Shown piece after piece: positions 46,762 through 57,117 of a stretch of DNA of 64,000 nucleotides. Positions within the stretch are counted from its first letter, which is position 1. Each line of letters starts with the position of its first letter. The DNA comes from Hyphomicrobium sp. Its GTDB lineage: Bacteria > Pseudomonadota > Alphaproteobacteria > Rhizobiales > Hyphomicrobiaceae. Under the pieces are notes generated by a model. It saw only the letters and a program-made list of their open reading frames with translations. It was not told where the DNA came from and did no database searches. Made by a program: the position numbers and the translations under genes. The DNA is taken from the NCBI GenBank assembly GCA_002928515.1, contig PERI01000002.1:248001-312000 (forward strand), written 5' to 3'.

Positions 46762-47814
46762 GTGCAAAACTTCGATGCGGCGACGGTGACGTATAAATTT
46801 CTCGCGCCGTTTCGCGGTGAGGCTGTCAGTCCTCCGCCGGTGTGGTTGATGCGCCAAGCTGGTCGATATTTACCAGAGTATCGGGCGACACGGGCTGAGG
46901 CCGGAAGCTTTCTCGATTTATGTTACAATCCCAAGCTTGCAGCTGAGGTAACGTTGCAGCCTATTCGTCGTTACGGATTTGATGCATCGATTTTGTTTTC
47001 CGACATTTTGGTGGTGCCGGATGCATTGGGCCAAAGCGTGCGCTTTGCCGAAGGCGAAGGTCCACGGCTTGATCCCATTCGCGATGTTGCAGGTTTAGCC
47101 CGACTCGATCTATCGAAGACCGGCAGCAAGTTTGCGCTCGTGTGGGAAACGGTTGCGCGGTTGCGGCAAGATTTGCCACCTGAGACCTGTTTGATTGGAT
47201 TTTGTGGCGCACCGTGGACGGTTGCGACCTACATGGTGGAGGGGCGCGGATCGTCCGATCAGGCTGAGGCACGCAGTTGGGCTTACCGTGATCCCGATGG
47301 CTTCGCTCAGTTGATTGAGGTTTTAACGGATGCATCGATTACGTATTTGAGTGGTCAAATCGAAGCCGGTGCCAATGTCTTGCAAATTTTTGATAGCTGG
47401 GCTGGAAGCCTTGCAGAAGACGAGTTCGAGCGCTGGGTGATCGCGCCGACGACAAAAATTGTTCGAGCTTTGCGTGCGCGATATCCGCATGTGCCGATTA
47501 TGGGTTTTCCAAAAGGCGCCACATCGCAATTGAAGTCTTTCGTCGCTGCGACTGGTGTTGATGGTGTGAGTTGCGATACGTCGTGTCCGTTGTCTATCAT
47601 GCGCGATGTTGCTGACGCGGGAAAAGTGGTTCAGGGCAATCTCGATCCTTTGCTCCTTGTGGCGGGTGGCGCTGCACTGGATCGGCGTGTGGATGAGATT
47701 TTGGCGGCGCTGAAAGGCCGCCCATTCATTTTCAATCTCGGTCACGGAATCGTGCCAGAAACGCCGCCTGAGCATGTTGCTCAACTCGTGAAACGCGTGC
47801 GTCGCGGCGCATAA
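46762..47814 (+). CDS. hemE: Uroporphyrinogen decarboxylase
   Basis: Decarboxylates uroporphyrinogen III to coproporphyrinogen III in heme synthesis. 350 aa from GTG 46762, with GGGGAG 7 bases upstream; an in-frame GTG at 46744 precedes that ribosome site. Active-site [17 protein letters not shown] (25-41) has the substrate-binding arginines, then [12 protein letters not shown], and [13 protein letters not shown] is intact. First gene right of the presumed origin, followed by hemJ and rho. Confidence 0.97.
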   Translation: MQNFDAATVTYKFLAPFRGEAVSPPPVWLMRQAGRYLPEYRATRAEAGSFLDLCYNPKLAAEVTLQPIRRYGFDASILFSDILVVPDALGQSVRFAEGEGPRLDPIRDVAGLARLDLSKTGSKFALVWETVARLRQDLPPETCLIGFCGAPWTVATYMVEGRGSSDQAEARSWAYRDPDGFAQLIEVLTDASITYLSGQIEAGANVLQIFDSWAGSLAEDEFERWVIAPTTKIVRALRARYPHVPIMGFPKGATSQLKSFVAATGVDGVSCDTSCPLSIMRDVADAGKVVQGNLDPLLLVAGGAALDRRVDEILAALKGRPFIFNLGHGIVPETPPEHVAQLVKRVRRGA

Positions 47815-47839
47815 AATTTGCAGGCGGGCAACCGACATC

Positions 47840-48370
47840 ATGGCAGTAGCGTCTGATCCATCACAATCGGCTGGCAAGCGCGCAGGGCTTGCCTTGGCCG
47901 TCACCGTGGCTGTCACGGCTGCAGTTGTGTTGATCTTTGGCGATTCAGCTTACCTCTGGATCAAGTCTATTCATGTGGTTGCGATCATCGCTTGGATGGC
48001 GGGTCTGCTCTATTTGCCGCGGTTATTTATCTACCATTGCGATGCGCCTGTCGGGTCTGTGCAGTCGGAAACGTTTAAGGTGATGGAACGGCGTTTACTC
48101 ACCATCATCATGACGCCGGCTATGGTCATTGCTTGGGTGCTAGGTCTATGGCTTGCTTACACAGGCGGGCATCTCTGGTCCGGTTGGTTTATCGCGAAAT
48201 TTGCCCTGGTGGTTGTTCTGTCCGGCGTACATGGCAGCTTCAGTGCTGCGGTTCGGGCATTTGATGGAGACAGCAATATTAAGCCCGCGCGTCATTGGCG
48301 CATGGTCAATGAAATACCGACGGTTTTGATGATTGGCATCGTTATCCTGGTCGTCGTGAAGCCGTTTTGA
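47840..48370 (+). CDS. hemJ: Protoporphyrinogen oxidase HemJ
   Basis: Heme-binding membrane enzyme oxidising protoporphyrinogen IX. 176 aa. Four to five helices. The conserved IKSIHVVAIIAWMAGLLYLPR with heme-ligand His is near residue 45-65, then MERRLLTIIMTPAMV, KFALVVVLSGVHG and MVNEIPTVLMI. 25 bp after hemE, so the two probably share a transcript. Confidence 0.94.
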   Translation: MAVASDPSQSAGKRAGLALAVTVAVTAAVVLIFGDSAYLWIKSIHVVAIIAWMAGLLYLPRLFIYHCDAPVGSVQSETFKVMERRLLTIIMTPAMVIAWVLGLWLAYTGGHLWSGWFIAKFALVVVLSGVHGSFSAAVRAFDGDSNIKPARHWRMVNEIPTVLMIGIVILVVVKPF

Positions 48371-48374
48371 AGTC

Positions 48375-48403
48375 TTTTCAGACGCATGGCGACCTGCTAT
48401 AAG
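48375..48403 (+). promoter_or_regulatory. Candidate rho promoter
   Basis: TTTTCA (48375-48380), 17 bp spacer, TATAAG (48398-48403), immediately after the hemJ stop. Start of transcription here would leave a leader of about 170 nt before rho. Confidence 0.4.
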
Positions 48404-48550
48404 TAATTCGTCCTCATAATGGATTTTGGCCAGACGGCGCGTCCGTCCCGGCAAGTCGGCCATCCTCCGGTCGCATGCCCGCAATTCCGGTAAGGCGCCC
48501 GCTTTACCGCTGTCTCGCCAGACATCACGATTCCCCACCCCCTTACGCTC

Positions 48551-48567
48551 GCCGCATCAGATGCGGC
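48551..48567 (+). promoter_or_regulatory. Hairpin next to the rho ribosome site
   Basis: GCCGCAT/ATGCGGC, a 7-bp stem with a 3-base loop, ends 4 bases before the GGAG ribosome site of rho. The preceding leader is C-rich (CCCCACCCCC near 48533). It may gate rho translation or form part of a Rho-loading leader; Rho autoregulation through its leader is known in E. coli. Confidence 0.35.
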
Positions 48568-48580
48568 TTCGGAGTTTTTC

Positions 48581-49846
48581 ATGAAAGAAATGAAGCTGGA
48601 GGATTTGAAGAGCAAATCCCCCGCAGAGCTTGTCACATTCGCTGAAGAGGCTGGCGTCGAGAACGCCTCCACGATGCGCAAGCAAGAACTGATGTTTGCG
48701 ACGCTGAAGCAGCTCGCCACACAGGAAACAGAAATTACAGCGACCGGCGTCGTCGAAGTGCTCCAGGATGGCTTTGGCTTTTTGCGCTCGCCAGAAGCGA
48801 ACTATTTGCCGGGGCCAGACGATATTTACGTTTCGCCATCGCAAATTCGGCGCTTCGCCCTTCGAACCGGAGATACGGTTGAGGGTCAAATTCGCTCACC
48901 AAAAGACGGCGAGCGCTATTTCGCTCTGCTGAAAGTGTCGAATATCAATTTCGAAGATCCGGAAAAGACCAAGCACAAAAGCCATTTCGACAACCTGACA
49001 CCACTTTATCCGACGCAATGGCTCAAGCTAGAAATTGAAGATCCGACGATCAAAGATTTATCGCCGCGCGTGATCGATATCGTGGCGCCCATGGGTAAGG
49101 GTCAACGCGCCCTGATTGTCGCCCAGCCGCGAACCGGTAAAACGGTATTGCTGCAGAATATCGCCCATTCGATCACGACCAATCATCCAGAGTGCTACTT
49201 GATCGTGCTGCTCATCGATGAGCGGCCGGAGGAAGTCACCGACATGCAGCGTTCGGTGAAGGGCGAAGTGATTTCTTCGACCTTCGATGAGCCGCCGTCG
49301 CGCCACGTGCAAGTTTCGGAAATGGTGATTGAGAAAGCTAAACGTCTTGTTGAGCATAAGAGAGACGTTGTCATCTTGCTCGATTCGATCACGCGCTTGG
49401 GTCGTGCCTACAACACTGTTGTCCCTTCATCAGGCAAGGTGCTGACGGGTGGTGTCGATTCCAACGCTTTGCAAAGACCGAAGCGGTTCTTCGGCGCAGC
49501 GCGAAACATCGAGGAAGGTGGTTCCTTGACGATCATCGCAACGGCGCTGATCGACACTGGCTCGCGCATGGACGAAGTTATTTTCGAAGAGTTCAAAGGC
49601 ACCGGCAACTCAGAAGTCGTGCTCGATCGTAAGGTCTCCGATAAGCGCGTGTTCCCCGCGATCGATATTGCGAAGTCCGGCACGCGCAAAGAAGATTTGT
49701 TGGTGCCGAAAGATCAGCTCAAAAAGATGTATGTGCTGCGGCGCATTCTCAATCCGATGGGTACGCAGGATGGTATTGAATTCTTGATCGACAAGTTGCG
49801 TGCGACCAAGACCAATGGCGAATTCTTCCAGCAGATGAATACGTAA
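48581..49846 (+). CDS. rho: Transcription termination factor Rho
   Basis: Hexameric RNA helicase that ends transcription. 421 aa. The N-terminal Rho domain is [20 protein letters not shown]. The cold-shock-like RNA-binding fold has DGFGFLR (63-69) and [11 protein letters not shown]-loop [11 protein letters not shown] is at 181-191, and Walker [20 protein letters not shown] at 48581 with GGAG upstream. Ends at a strong terminator. Confidence 0.98.
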   Translation: MKEMKLEDLKSKSPAELVTFAEEAGVENASTMRKQELMFATLKQLATQETEITATGVVEVLQDGFGFLRSPEANYLPGPDDIYVSPSQIRRFALRTGDTVEGQIRSPKDGERYFALLKVSNINFEDPEKTKHKSHFDNLTPLYPTQWLKLEIEDPTIKDLSPRVIDIVAPMGKGQRALIVAQPRTGKTVLLQNIAHSITTNHPECYLIVLLIDERPEEVTDMQRSVKGEVISSTFDEPPSRHVQVSEMVIEKAKRLVEHKRDVVILLDSITRLGRAYNTVVPSSGKVLTGGVDSNALQRPKRFFGAARNIEEGGSLTIIATALIDTGSRMDEVIFEEFKGTGNSEVVLDRKVSDKRVFPAIDIAKSGTRKEDLLVPKDQLKKMYVLRRILNPMGTQDGIEFLIDKLRATKTNGEFFQQMNT

Positions 49847-49870
49847 TTTTCTGCTGAAGCATAAATACAT

Positions 49871-49908
49871 AAAAACGGCCGCTTCTTATCTGAAGCGGCC
49901 GTTTTTTT
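49871..49908. terminator. Rho-independent terminator after rho
   Basis: ACGGCCGCTTC/GAAGCGGCCGT, an 11-bp perfect stem with a 6-base loop, flanked by A5 and T7. Works for rho on the plus strand and for the convergent desaturase gene on the minus strand. Confidence 0.92.
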
Positions 49909-49925
49909 GTTCAAACTATCTTGAA

Positions 49926-50873
49926 TTATTCTGCTGCCTGCATGCTGTCAATTTTAGCAACTTGAGCCGGTGTTTTGTTGCTTTTTGCATAGCGATCAGG
50001 TTCGCCTTGGCCTGGCTTGTAGACAAACGGAAAGATCATTTGTTCGACGAATGAGTGCCTTGGAAAATTTGGAACTTCGTCGATGCCAATATCTTTGGCG
50101 GTTATCTCGCGGGATGGCTTTTCGTTAAAGGTACCCAGCAATTTATCCCAGATCGTGAAAAACAAGCCGAAATTGCAATCGCCTTCGGTACCCCAATTGA
50201 CGTGGTGCAAATGGTGTAGGCGACCTATTGAAATATGACTTTCAAAAGGTCCAAGGCGTGAATCGACATTTGAATGCTGAACGATGAGGGTCAGCGAAAT
50301 CATCACACCCAATAAAAGCGCAACGTCGACGGGCATACCTAAAATGACCAAAGGCGCCGTACCAATCACCATGTCGATCGATTGATGGATGGGATGTCTG
50401 ACGATGCCATTAAATCCGTAAAGGCGACCGACACCATGATGCACCGCGTGCAACCGCCAGAGCGGCGCATAGTGATGGCTCCAATAGTGGATCAGCATAA
50501 ACGCAAGATCTGCGAAGACGAAAGCCATCGCGAGCTGAGCCCACATCGGCCAATCCGTCGGCCAAATACCTTCAAATGGGAAAAGCCAAGTGATGACTGG
50601 AATTAAAAGCGCGCCATTGATGACCGACACCTCATGCGCAATTGTGTGCAGCACATTGGTGCCAGTGTCGCCATGGGCGTGATGATCCGTCCACTCTTCG
50701 AAGTACGGCGCGATTTTCTCTGCTGCGAATGCAGATGCGAAAGCTGTGACGAGGATCAGAGCAAGCCAAGCATAGGAATACCCATTCGACACGAGCAGGT
50801 ATGCCGATACTGGTAGAACGATCAGCATGAAGGGTACGTAGGCGTAACGGACAATATTTTGGGCGATATGCAT
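49926..50873 (-). CDS. Sterol desaturase / fatty acid hydroxylase family protein
   Basis: 315 aa integral membrane di-iron enzyme, substrate unknown. Histidine clusters: HYWSHH near residue 128, RLHAVHHG near 140, and RLHHLHHVNW near 218, in the order of the family. Four or more helices precede and separate them. An extra DHHAHGD lies near 63. Possible targets are lipids or carotenoid-like compounds. Convergent with rho. Confidence 0.88.
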   Translation of the reverse strand: MHIAQNIVRYAYVPFMLIVLPVSAYLLVSNGYSYAWLALILVTAFASAFAAEKIAPYFEEWTDHHAHGDTGTNVLHTIAHEVSVINGALLIPVITWLFPFEGIWPTDWPMWAQLAMAFVFADLAFMLIHYWSHHYAPLWRLHAVHHGVGRLYGFNGIVRHPIHQSIDMVIGTAPLVILGMPVDVALLLGVMISLTLIVQHSNVDSRLGPFESHISIGRLHHLHHVNWGTEGDCNFGLFFTIWDKLLGTFNEKPSREITAKDIGIDEVPNFPRHSFVEQMIFPFVYKPGQGEPDRYAKSNKTPAQVAKIDSMQAAE

Positions 50874-50959
50874 GCCGACGAACTTTCAGCCTCTATTTCG
50901 TGATGATCAGGCGCATGACGATCTTCGTTGCAATAGTCTCGGGTATTTCAGTTGAGAGG

Positions 50960-53005
50960 TTATTGAGGAGAACGCACTTTACTAGATTTTGTTCTCGCAT
51001 CCATTAAACGTGCTCGTATTTCATTTGGTTCTAGAATTGGTCTGCTACAAACAGTATCTTGGCAGATGTAAACTGATGTTTCTAAATGCTTTTCTACATT
51101 ACTCAAAAAATCGATGTTCATTTTTTGATTTGGCATATCGTTAACTAAAATTTCTAAAGCCCCTGGAACAGATAGTTTTTTCAGCTGGGCCAGAAAGCGG
51201 GCGCTCGTGTCATCACGTATTGCAATTTGTACCAGCAACTCAAGGTCCATTGAAGCCGCCAATAGCCCGCAATGACCAACTGGATTGGCGAGCGCGGTTT
51301 CGGCGAACGCGTTGAGAAGTGCGCGCGCTTTTGCGTCGTAGTCGGCGTTTCCGGTCAGCGCTGAGAGCGCTACGAGGTTCCAAAGTTGTATGGCGTTGGC
51401 GTGTGGCACTGCATCGTCGCCAGCACTTTTTAGGCGGACGATCACGTCGAGTGTGTCGTCTGCTGACGTGAAGTAACCGCCGCGTTCATGATCCCAATAA
51501 TGACGATCGAGCGTTGCCGTCCATGCGGTTGCGTGCTCGATATATTCATTGCCTGACGTTGCCTGGTAAAGGCGAAGTGCGGCCCAAATCATGTTGGCGT
51601 AGTCTGATGCGCTGGCCGGTGCTTTAGCCTCACCAGCACGGTAGGAATGCCATAGTCTTTTGTTGTCGGACTGCATATTTTCGGTGATGAACGCAAAAGC
51701 GCGCTCTGCCATCGCGAGCCAATCTTTGCGCTCAAAGACGATAGCTGTACGCACCAGCGCTGCAATCATCAAACCATTCCAATCGGCGAGGACTTTGTCG
51801 TCCCATCCGGGGCGTATGCGATGTGCACGGTGCGCGAGCAATGTTTCGCGCAAAGTTTTGAGCCGAGCCTCATCATCTTGTGACAGCAGAGTTTGGCTAT
51901 CGAGACGGTTGAGGATGTTATGGCCTTCAAAATTGCCGTCGGCTGTTACGCCGTAAATTCGAAAGAAGAAAGCCGCGTCATCGGCACCTAAAGCCGCTTC
52001 GATGTCTTGCAAACTCCAGACGTAAAATTTGCCTTCTTCGCCTTCGCTGTCAGCGTCCAGCGAGGCAGCAAATCCGCCACCTTCGGCGATCATTTCACGA
52101 CTGAGCCAATCGACGGTCTCGGCTATGCGGGTGGCATAAAGCGAATCTTGCGTTTCTCGCCAGGCTTCTGTGAGTAGATCGATCAAAAGCGCATTGTCGT
52201 AGAGCATTTTTTCAAAGTGCGGCACGAGCCAATCTTCATCGACCGAATAACGAGAGAAGCCACCGCCCAAGTGATCGTAGATTCCGCCCTGACAGACATT
52301 TGTGAGCGTCGTCACAACGGCGCGCCGCGCCGTTGTGTCATCAAAGCGGATGGCCCCGCGCCACAACAACCAGAACACATTCCATTGCGGGAATTTCGGT
52401 GCGCCGGACAAACCTCCGCGCTCAGCGTCAACGGCACGCGCTATGCGCGAGACGAGATCGCGAATTTTAGAATCGTCGGGGAACTCTGAGGCGTTTGTTT
52501 TGGTAGATGGCTTCAACGACTCGACTATTTTGCCAGCGTTACTCGCGACAAGGTCAGGTTGGTTTTGATAGGCCTCTGCGATACGCAACAGGACTGTTGC
52601 AAATGCAGGCCGACCATAGCTCGCGGTTTTTGGAAAATATGTTCCACCCCAGAACGGTCGTGCATCGCTATCCAGAAACATCGTGAGTGGCCACCCGCCT
52701 TGTTCGCCCAGGCGATGCAACGCGCCCATGTAAATCGCATCGATATCGGGACGCTCTTCGCGATCGACTTTGATGTTCACGAATAGGCCGTTCATGACAT
52801 CCGCAGTAGCTGCATCCTCGAAGCTTTCGTGTGCCATCACATGGCACCAGTGACAGGCGGCGTAACCGACTGAGAGCAAAATCGGTTTTCCAGTGCGCTT
52901 GGCTTCCGCTAAGGCTTCGGGTCCCCAGGCCCACCAATGAACCGGATTGTCTTGATGTTGGAGCAGGTAGGGACTGGTTTCTTGCTTCAGGCGGTTTTCG
53001 CTCAT
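50960..53005 (-). CDS. Thioredoxin-domain / six-hairpin glycosidase-like protein (DUF255, YyaL type)
   Basis: 681 aa. N-terminal DUF255 thioredoxin-like domain: [20 protein letters not shown], then [11 protein letters not shown] with C51 and C54, [10 protein letters not shown] and GGWPLTMFL. The rest is an alpha/alpha-barrel similar to N-acylglucosamine epimerase-like folds ([48 protein letters not shown]). Widespread family with no firmly known function. Confidence 0.9.
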   Translation of the reverse strand: MSENRLKQETSPYLLQHQDNPVHWWAWGPEALAEAKRTGKPILLSVGYAACHWCHVMAHESFEDAATADVMNGLFVNIKVDREERPDIDAIYMGALHRLGEQGGWPLTMFLDSDARPFWGGTYFPKTASYGRPAFATVLLRIAEAYQNQPDLVASNAGKIVESLKPSTKTNASEFPDDSKIRDLVSRIARAVDAERGGLSGAPKFPQWNVFWLLWRGAIRFDDTTARRAVVTTLTNVCQGGIYDHLGGGFSRYSVDEDWLVPHFEKMLYDNALLIDLLTEAWRETQDSLYATRIAETVDWLSREMIAEGGGFAASLDADSEGEEGKFYVWSLQDIEAALGADDAAFFFRIYGVTADGNFEGHNILNRLDSQTLLSQDDEARLKTLRETLLAHRAHRIRPGWDDKVLADWNGLMIAALVRTAIVFERKDWLAMAERAFAFITENMQSDNKRLWHSYRAGEAKAPASASDYANMIWAALRLYQATSGNEYIEHATAWTATLDRHYWDHERGGYFTSADDTLDVIVRLKSAGDDAVPHANAIQLWNLVALSALTGNADYDAKARALLNAFAETALANPVGHCGLLAASMDLELLVQIAIRDDTSARFLAQLKKLSVPGALEILVNDMPNQKMNIDFLSNVEKHLETSVYICQDTVCSRPILEPNEIRARLMDARTKSSKVRSPQ

Positions 53006-53091
53006 TGTCGGAATTTACTCTCAGAGACGTTTGAAAGGACATTTTGCATGTCGCAGTTGCGATCCTTGACGATGACGCTTACGCGGAACGG

Positions 53092-54435
53092 ATGACAACG
53101 ACGACTACCATTTTTGCAGTTTCAAGCGGAGCGGGCCGGGCTGGCGTCGCGGTGCTGCGCGTTTCGGGTCCGGCCGTCGCTGAAATTTTGCGGGCCATGG
53201 TCTCGCCAGTACCGACGGTTCGCCAGGTTGCGTTTCGGACCATCCGCCACCCGGTCACAAAGCAACCGATCGACCGAGCCGTCGTATTTTGGTTTGCGGC
53301 ACCTCTGAGCGAAACTGGTGAAGATGTTGCAGAGTTCCAGGTTCACGGCGGACCGGCCATTGTTCGCGCCATGCTCGATGCGCTGGGATCGTTTCCGACT
53401 ACGAGACTGGCCGAACCTGGCGAGTTTATTCGGCGTGCGTTTGAGCATGGCAAAGTTGACCTCGCTGAAGTCGAGGGGCTTGCCGATCTGGTTGAAGCAG
53501 AGACGGAAGGCCAAAGGCGTCAGGCGCTCGCGCAAGCTGGAGGTGCATTATCCAGGCTGACGGAAAGCTGGCGTTCGCAGTTGATCGACATCGCCGCCTT
53601 GACGGAAGCTGGGATCGATTTTTCGGACGAAGGCGATGTCTCAAGCACTGCATTGGCAGCAGCGCGTACGCGCGCAGTGCCGCTTTTGGCTGATATTCAA
53701 GCGCATCTCGATGATGGACATCGCGGTGAAATTTTGCGGGATGGATTTCGTGTCGCGCTTTTGGGGCCACCGAATGCGGGCAAGTCCAGTTTACTCAACG
53801 CACTCGCTCAGCGCGATGTCGCTATCGTTTCTGACGAGGCGGGAACTACGCGTGATGTGATCGACGTTCGGCTCGATCTCGAAGGTTTGCCGATTATAAT
53901 TTCAGATACAGCTGGCATGCGTGAAACTGCTGGACTGGTTGAGCGCGAAGGCATGCGTCGCAGTCTCGCTGCGGCACGCGATGCCAACCTGGTTTTGTGG
54001 TTGAGCGAAACCGGTGATGATCTGCCACCACATGAGATAGCAGACCGCCCTGTGCTAGCCATTCACACAAAAGCTGACCTCTTCGAACCCGTTCGTGTTT
54101 CACGTGAATCAAAAGTTAACGGCGGATTGGCTATTTCGAGTACCACAGGCGCAGGGCTCGACGTTCTTTTGAGTCAACTGGCGGAGCGCGCGCGGTCAAC
54201 TATTGGAGTTTCTAGCCAAATCGATGCGCCTGTTGTGACGCAAGCGCGGCATCGACACAGCCTCGAATTGGCGCGAGTTGCACTCAGCTCGTTTATAGAG
54301 AGAAGCCCCTTAGAGCTGGAATTGCGCGCCGAAGATGTGCGAAGAGCGGTGTATGCGTTAGGCCGTATTACCGGTCGGGTCGATGTCGAAGATGTTTTGG
54401 GGCAGATCTTCAGTCGTTTTTGCATTGGAAAGTAG
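53092..54435 (+). CDS. mnmE: tRNA uridine-5-carboxymethylaminomethyl modification GTPase
   Basis: With MnmG forms the cmnm5U34 modification of tRNA wobble uridines. 447 aa from ATG 53092; the frame is open from 53044 but that start lacks support. The formyl-THF-binding N-terminal domain has TIFAVSSGAGRAGVAVLR. GTPase G1 is GPPNAGKS at 225-232, G3 is DTAGMRE. The C-terminal catalytic cysteine is in CIGK (444-447). A parS-type site lies inside the gene at 54096. Confidence 0.97.
   Translation: MTTTTTIFAVSSGAGRAGVAVLRVSGPAVAEILRAMVSPVPTVRQVAFRTIRHPVTKQPIDRAVVFWFAAPLSETGEDVAEFQVHGGPAIVRAMLDALGSFPTTRLAEPGEFIRRAFEHGKVDLAEVEGLADLVEAETEGQRRQALAQAGGALSRLTESWRSQLIDIAALTEAGIDFSDEGDVSSTALAAARTRAVPLLADIQAHLDDGHRGEILRDGFRVALLGPPNAGKSSLLNALAQRDVAIVSDEAGTTRDVIDVRLDLEGLPIIISDTAGMRETAGLVEREGMRRSLAAARDANLVLWLSETGDDLPPHEIADRPVLAIHTKADLFEPVRVSRESKVNGGLAISSTTGAGLDVLLSQLAERARSTIGVSSQIDAPVVTQARHRHSLELARVALSSFIERSPLELELRAEDVRRAVYALGRITGRVDVEDVLGQIFSRFCIGK
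54096..54111. promoter_or_regulatory. parS-like site inside mnmE
   Basis: TGTTTCACGTGAATCA differs from the parS consensus TGTTTCACGTGAAACA at one base. It is a ParB-binding candidate in the coding sequence of mnmE, about 3 kb before parA. Confidence 0.7.
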
Positions 54436-54463
54436 GGTTGCGCGGCCGCCCGAATCGAGTCTC

Positions 54464-54479
54464 GATTTCACGTGAAACG
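54464..54479. promoter_or_regulatory. parS site between mnmE and mnmG
   Basis: GATTTCACGTGAAACG contains the full core TTTCACGTGAAA. It lies in the 142 bp mnmE-mnmG gap. Confidence 0.75.
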
Positions 54480-54577
54480 CGGCGCGATGCGACTTTGCCC
54501 CCTATGTCCGCTTCGGATAGGGTATTTGGACCATCTCATAAGTCGCCTTACGGGCGCACACGTTCAGAGCGTTTTAA

Positions 54578-56449
54578 ATGGACTACGTCACATTTGACGT
54601 CATTGTTGTCGGCGGCGGACACGCTGGGACCGAGGCTGCTGCTGCTGCCTCGCGGATGGGTGCGCGGGTGGCGCTGGTCACACATTCGGCGGCGACCATC
54701 GGTGAAATGTCCTGTAATCCCGCCATCGGTGGGCTTGGAAAAGGCCATCTCGTACGCGAGATCGACGCTCTTGATGGCTTGATGGGCCGGGTGGCGGACC
54801 GGGCCGGGATTCAATTTCGCCTGCTCAACCGTTCGAAAGGGCCTGCAGTCCATGGGCCACGTACTCAGGCGGATCGCAAGCTTTACCGCCAAGCGATGCA
54901 AGCCGAGATCGCAGGGATTGCCAACCTCACCGTCCTAGAGGGCGGAGTTGAGGATTTGATCGTTGTAGAGGGTCGCGTCACTGGCGTGGTCACGGCCTCG
55001 GGACATCGATTGCTGGCCGGTGCCGTCGTTTTGACGACGGGTACTTTCCTCAATGGGCTCATTCATATGGGCTCCCAGCGCATCCCGGCAGGCCGGGCCG
55101 ATGAGCAACCGGCGCTGAAGTTATCGGAGCGCATGTATGCGCTGGGTCTGACTATGGGCCGTTTGAAGACCGGTACGCCCGCGCGCCTGGATGGAAAATC
55201 GATAGATTGGTCGGGCCTTGAGATGCAGCAAGCCGACGCTGATCCGGTGCCATTTTCATTTTTGAACGATCGCATTTCTACGCGCCAGATCGCTTGCGGC
55301 ATTACCCATACGACGTCGCATACGCACGACATCATTCGCGCCAATCTCGATCAATCCCCTATGTATTCCGGGCAAATTGAAAGTGTGGGTCCGCGATATT
55401 GTCCGTCGATTGAAGACAAGGTCGTGCGTTTTGCGGATCGGTCCGCGCATCAAGTTTTCCTAGAGCCAGAAGGCTTAGATGACGACACGATCTATCCCAA
55501 CGGTGTGTCGACGTCTCTGCCCGTCGATGTGCAGGCGGCGTTTTTAAAGACGTTGCCCGGGCTCGAACATGTGGTCATCAAACGCCCTGGATATGCGATC
55601 GAGTACGACTACGTCGATCCGCGTGAATTATCTCCGACCCTCGAAGTGAAGCGGTTGCCCGGGTTGTTTTTAGCGGGCCAGATCAACGGCACGACAGGCT
55701 ACGAGGAAGCTGGAGCTCAGGGCCTCGCTGCCGGGATCAATGCCGCTTTGAAAGCCGGCGGCGGCCAAAAGGCGTTCGTGGTCTCACGATCCGAAGGTTA
55801 TCTTGGCGTGATGATCGATGACCTCGTGACACGAGGGGTCTCAGAGCCCTATCGGATGTTTACGTCTCGTGCCGAGTATCGCCTTCGGTTGCGAGCCGAC
55901 AATGCCGATCAAAGGCTGACGCCCTTTGGTAATGTTATCGGCTGTGTGGGCGAGGGTCGTGCGGCAGCATTCGCCGCCAAGGACAGAGCGCTTCGTGATG
56001 GGCATGACTTGCTGAACCAACTCAGCCTCACACCCACGGAGGCCAGTCGTAGAGGCTTGGTCGTCAATCAGGATGGCCGGCGCCGTAGTGCCTTTGAATT
56101 GCTGGCTTTTCCGGCCATCACACTGGATCGGCTGGCCGGTATTTGGGAAGATATTGCGCGCATCCCTCCTCGTATTGCTGCTCAGCTTGAGATTGACGCG
56201 AGATATGCGTCTTACGTTCGGCGTCAGGATGAGGACGTTGCAGCGCTGCACCGCGATGAGGCCGTTTCGTTGCCATCGGATCTCGATTTTGCGGCCATGC
56301 CGGGTTTATCGACCGAGCTGAGCCGTAAGCTTTCGGTCCAACGCCCTACGACGCTGGCCCAAGCTGGGCGGATCGAGGGTATGACACCAGCCGCGCTTTT
56401 GTTGTTGTTGGCCCACGTGAAATCGGCCAAATCGCGCAAGTTTGCTTAA
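54578..56449 (+). CDS. mnmG: tRNA uridine-5-carboxymethylaminomethyl modification enzyme MnmG
   Basis: FAD-dependent partner of MnmE. 623 aa. FAD motif [12 protein letters not shown] at 10-21, [24 protein letters not shown], and the second signature [21 protein letters not shown]. The C-terminal helical domain binds MnmE. The stop overlaps the rsmG start by one base (TAATG). Confidence 0.97.
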   Translation: MDYVTFDVIVVGGGHAGTEAAAAASRMGARVALVTHSAATIGEMSCNPAIGGLGKGHLVREIDALDGLMGRVADRAGIQFRLLNRSKGPAVHGPRTQADRKLYRQAMQAEIAGIANLTVLEGGVEDLIVVEGRVTGVVTASGHRLLAGAVVLTTGTFLNGLIHMGSQRIPAGRADEQPALKLSERMYALGLTMGRLKTGTPARLDGKSIDWSGLEMQQADADPVPFSFLNDRISTRQIACGITHTTSHTHDIIRANLDQSPMYSGQIESVGPRYCPSIEDKVVRFADRSAHQVFLEPEGLDDDTIYPNGVSTSLPVDVQAAFLKTLPGLEHVVIKRPGYAIEYDYVDPRELSPTLEVKRLPGLFLAGQINGTTGYEEAGAQGLAAGINAALKAGGGQKAFVVSRSEGYLGVMIDDLVTRGVSEPYRMFTSRAEYRLRLRADNADQRLTPFGNVIGCVGEGRAAAFAAKDRALRDGHDLLNQLSLTPTEASRRGLVVNQDGRRRSAFELLAFPAITLDRLAGIWEDIARIPPRIAAQLEIDARYASYVRRQDEDVAALHRDEAVSLPSDLDFAAMPGLSTELSRKLSVQRPTTLAQAGRIEGMTPAALLLLLAHVKSAKSRKFA

Positions 56450-57114
56450 TGACATCAGTTTCATGCCCCCGAATCAATGACGCTCAAGCGTTTCAACGAG
56501 CCTTTTCGGTTTCACGTGAAACCCTAGATAGACTCGTGACTTACGAGACAATGCTCAAGCAGTGGCAGAAGACGATCAATCTGGTTGCCCCGGGAACGTT
56601 GAGCGAGATTTGGCATCGGCATTTTGCTGACAGCGCTCAATTGTGGCGCTATCGGCCAGAGAACGCCGAATCATGGCTCGATCTTGGATCTGGCGCGGGG
56701 TTTCCGGGGCTCGTACTGGCGATCATGGCCAAGGGCGAAGGGTCTAGCCGTCATATTCTGGTCGAAAGCGATACCCGGAAAGCCGCGTTCTTAAGAGAAG
56801 TGGCTCGGAAGACCGGAGTTGCTGTGGACATCTTGTGCACAAGAATCGAAAGCACAGAGACTCTTGCTAGAGTGCAACGTGTGTCTTGTGTCACCGCTCG
56901 GGCGTTGGCACCTCTACCGCGTCTCGCCAGTTTGGTGGCGCCATATTTTGCGTCAGATAGCGTTGGTTTGTTCTTGAAGGGTCGCGAGGTCGCGGCTGAA
57001 CTCAAGGAGGCAGCGCAGTCGTGGGACTTTACTTGCGACTTGAAGCCTAGCCTGACAGATGCAGACGGTCGTGTTGTGTTGCTTACAGCGTTGAAGGCGA
57101 AATCGGAGGGGTAA
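56449..57114 (+). CDS. rsmG: 16S rRNA (guanine527-N7)-methyltransferase
   Basis: Methylates G527 of 16S rRNA with SAM. 221 aa. SAM motif WLDLGSGAGFPGL is at 76-88, preceded by the family-typical LVTYETMLKQWQKTINLV and IWHRHFADSAQL. A parS palindrome is embedded near codon 20. Followed 3 bp later by parA. Confidence 0.95.
   Translation: MTSVSCPRINDAQAFQRAFSVSRETLDRLVTYETMLKQWQKTINLVAPGTLSEIWHRHFADSAQLWRYRPENAESWLDLGSGAGFPGLVLAIMAKGEGSSRHILVESDTRKAAFLREVARKTGVAVDILCTRIESTETLARVQRVSCVTARALAPLPRLASLVAPYFASDSVGLFLKGREVAAELKEAAQSWDFTCDLKPSLTDADGRVVLLTALKAKSEG
56508..56523. promoter_or_regulatory. parS site inside rsmG
   Basis: GGTTTCACGTGAAACC is a perfect 16-bp palindrome around the parS core, within the first 25 codons of rsmG, about 600 bp before parA. 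Confidence 0.8.
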
Positions 57115-57117
57115 CCC

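Noticed and set aside
56412-56424. CCACGTGAAAT near the mnmG end as a fourth parS
   Set aside because: Only one arm matches the parS consensus; the left half is degenerate.
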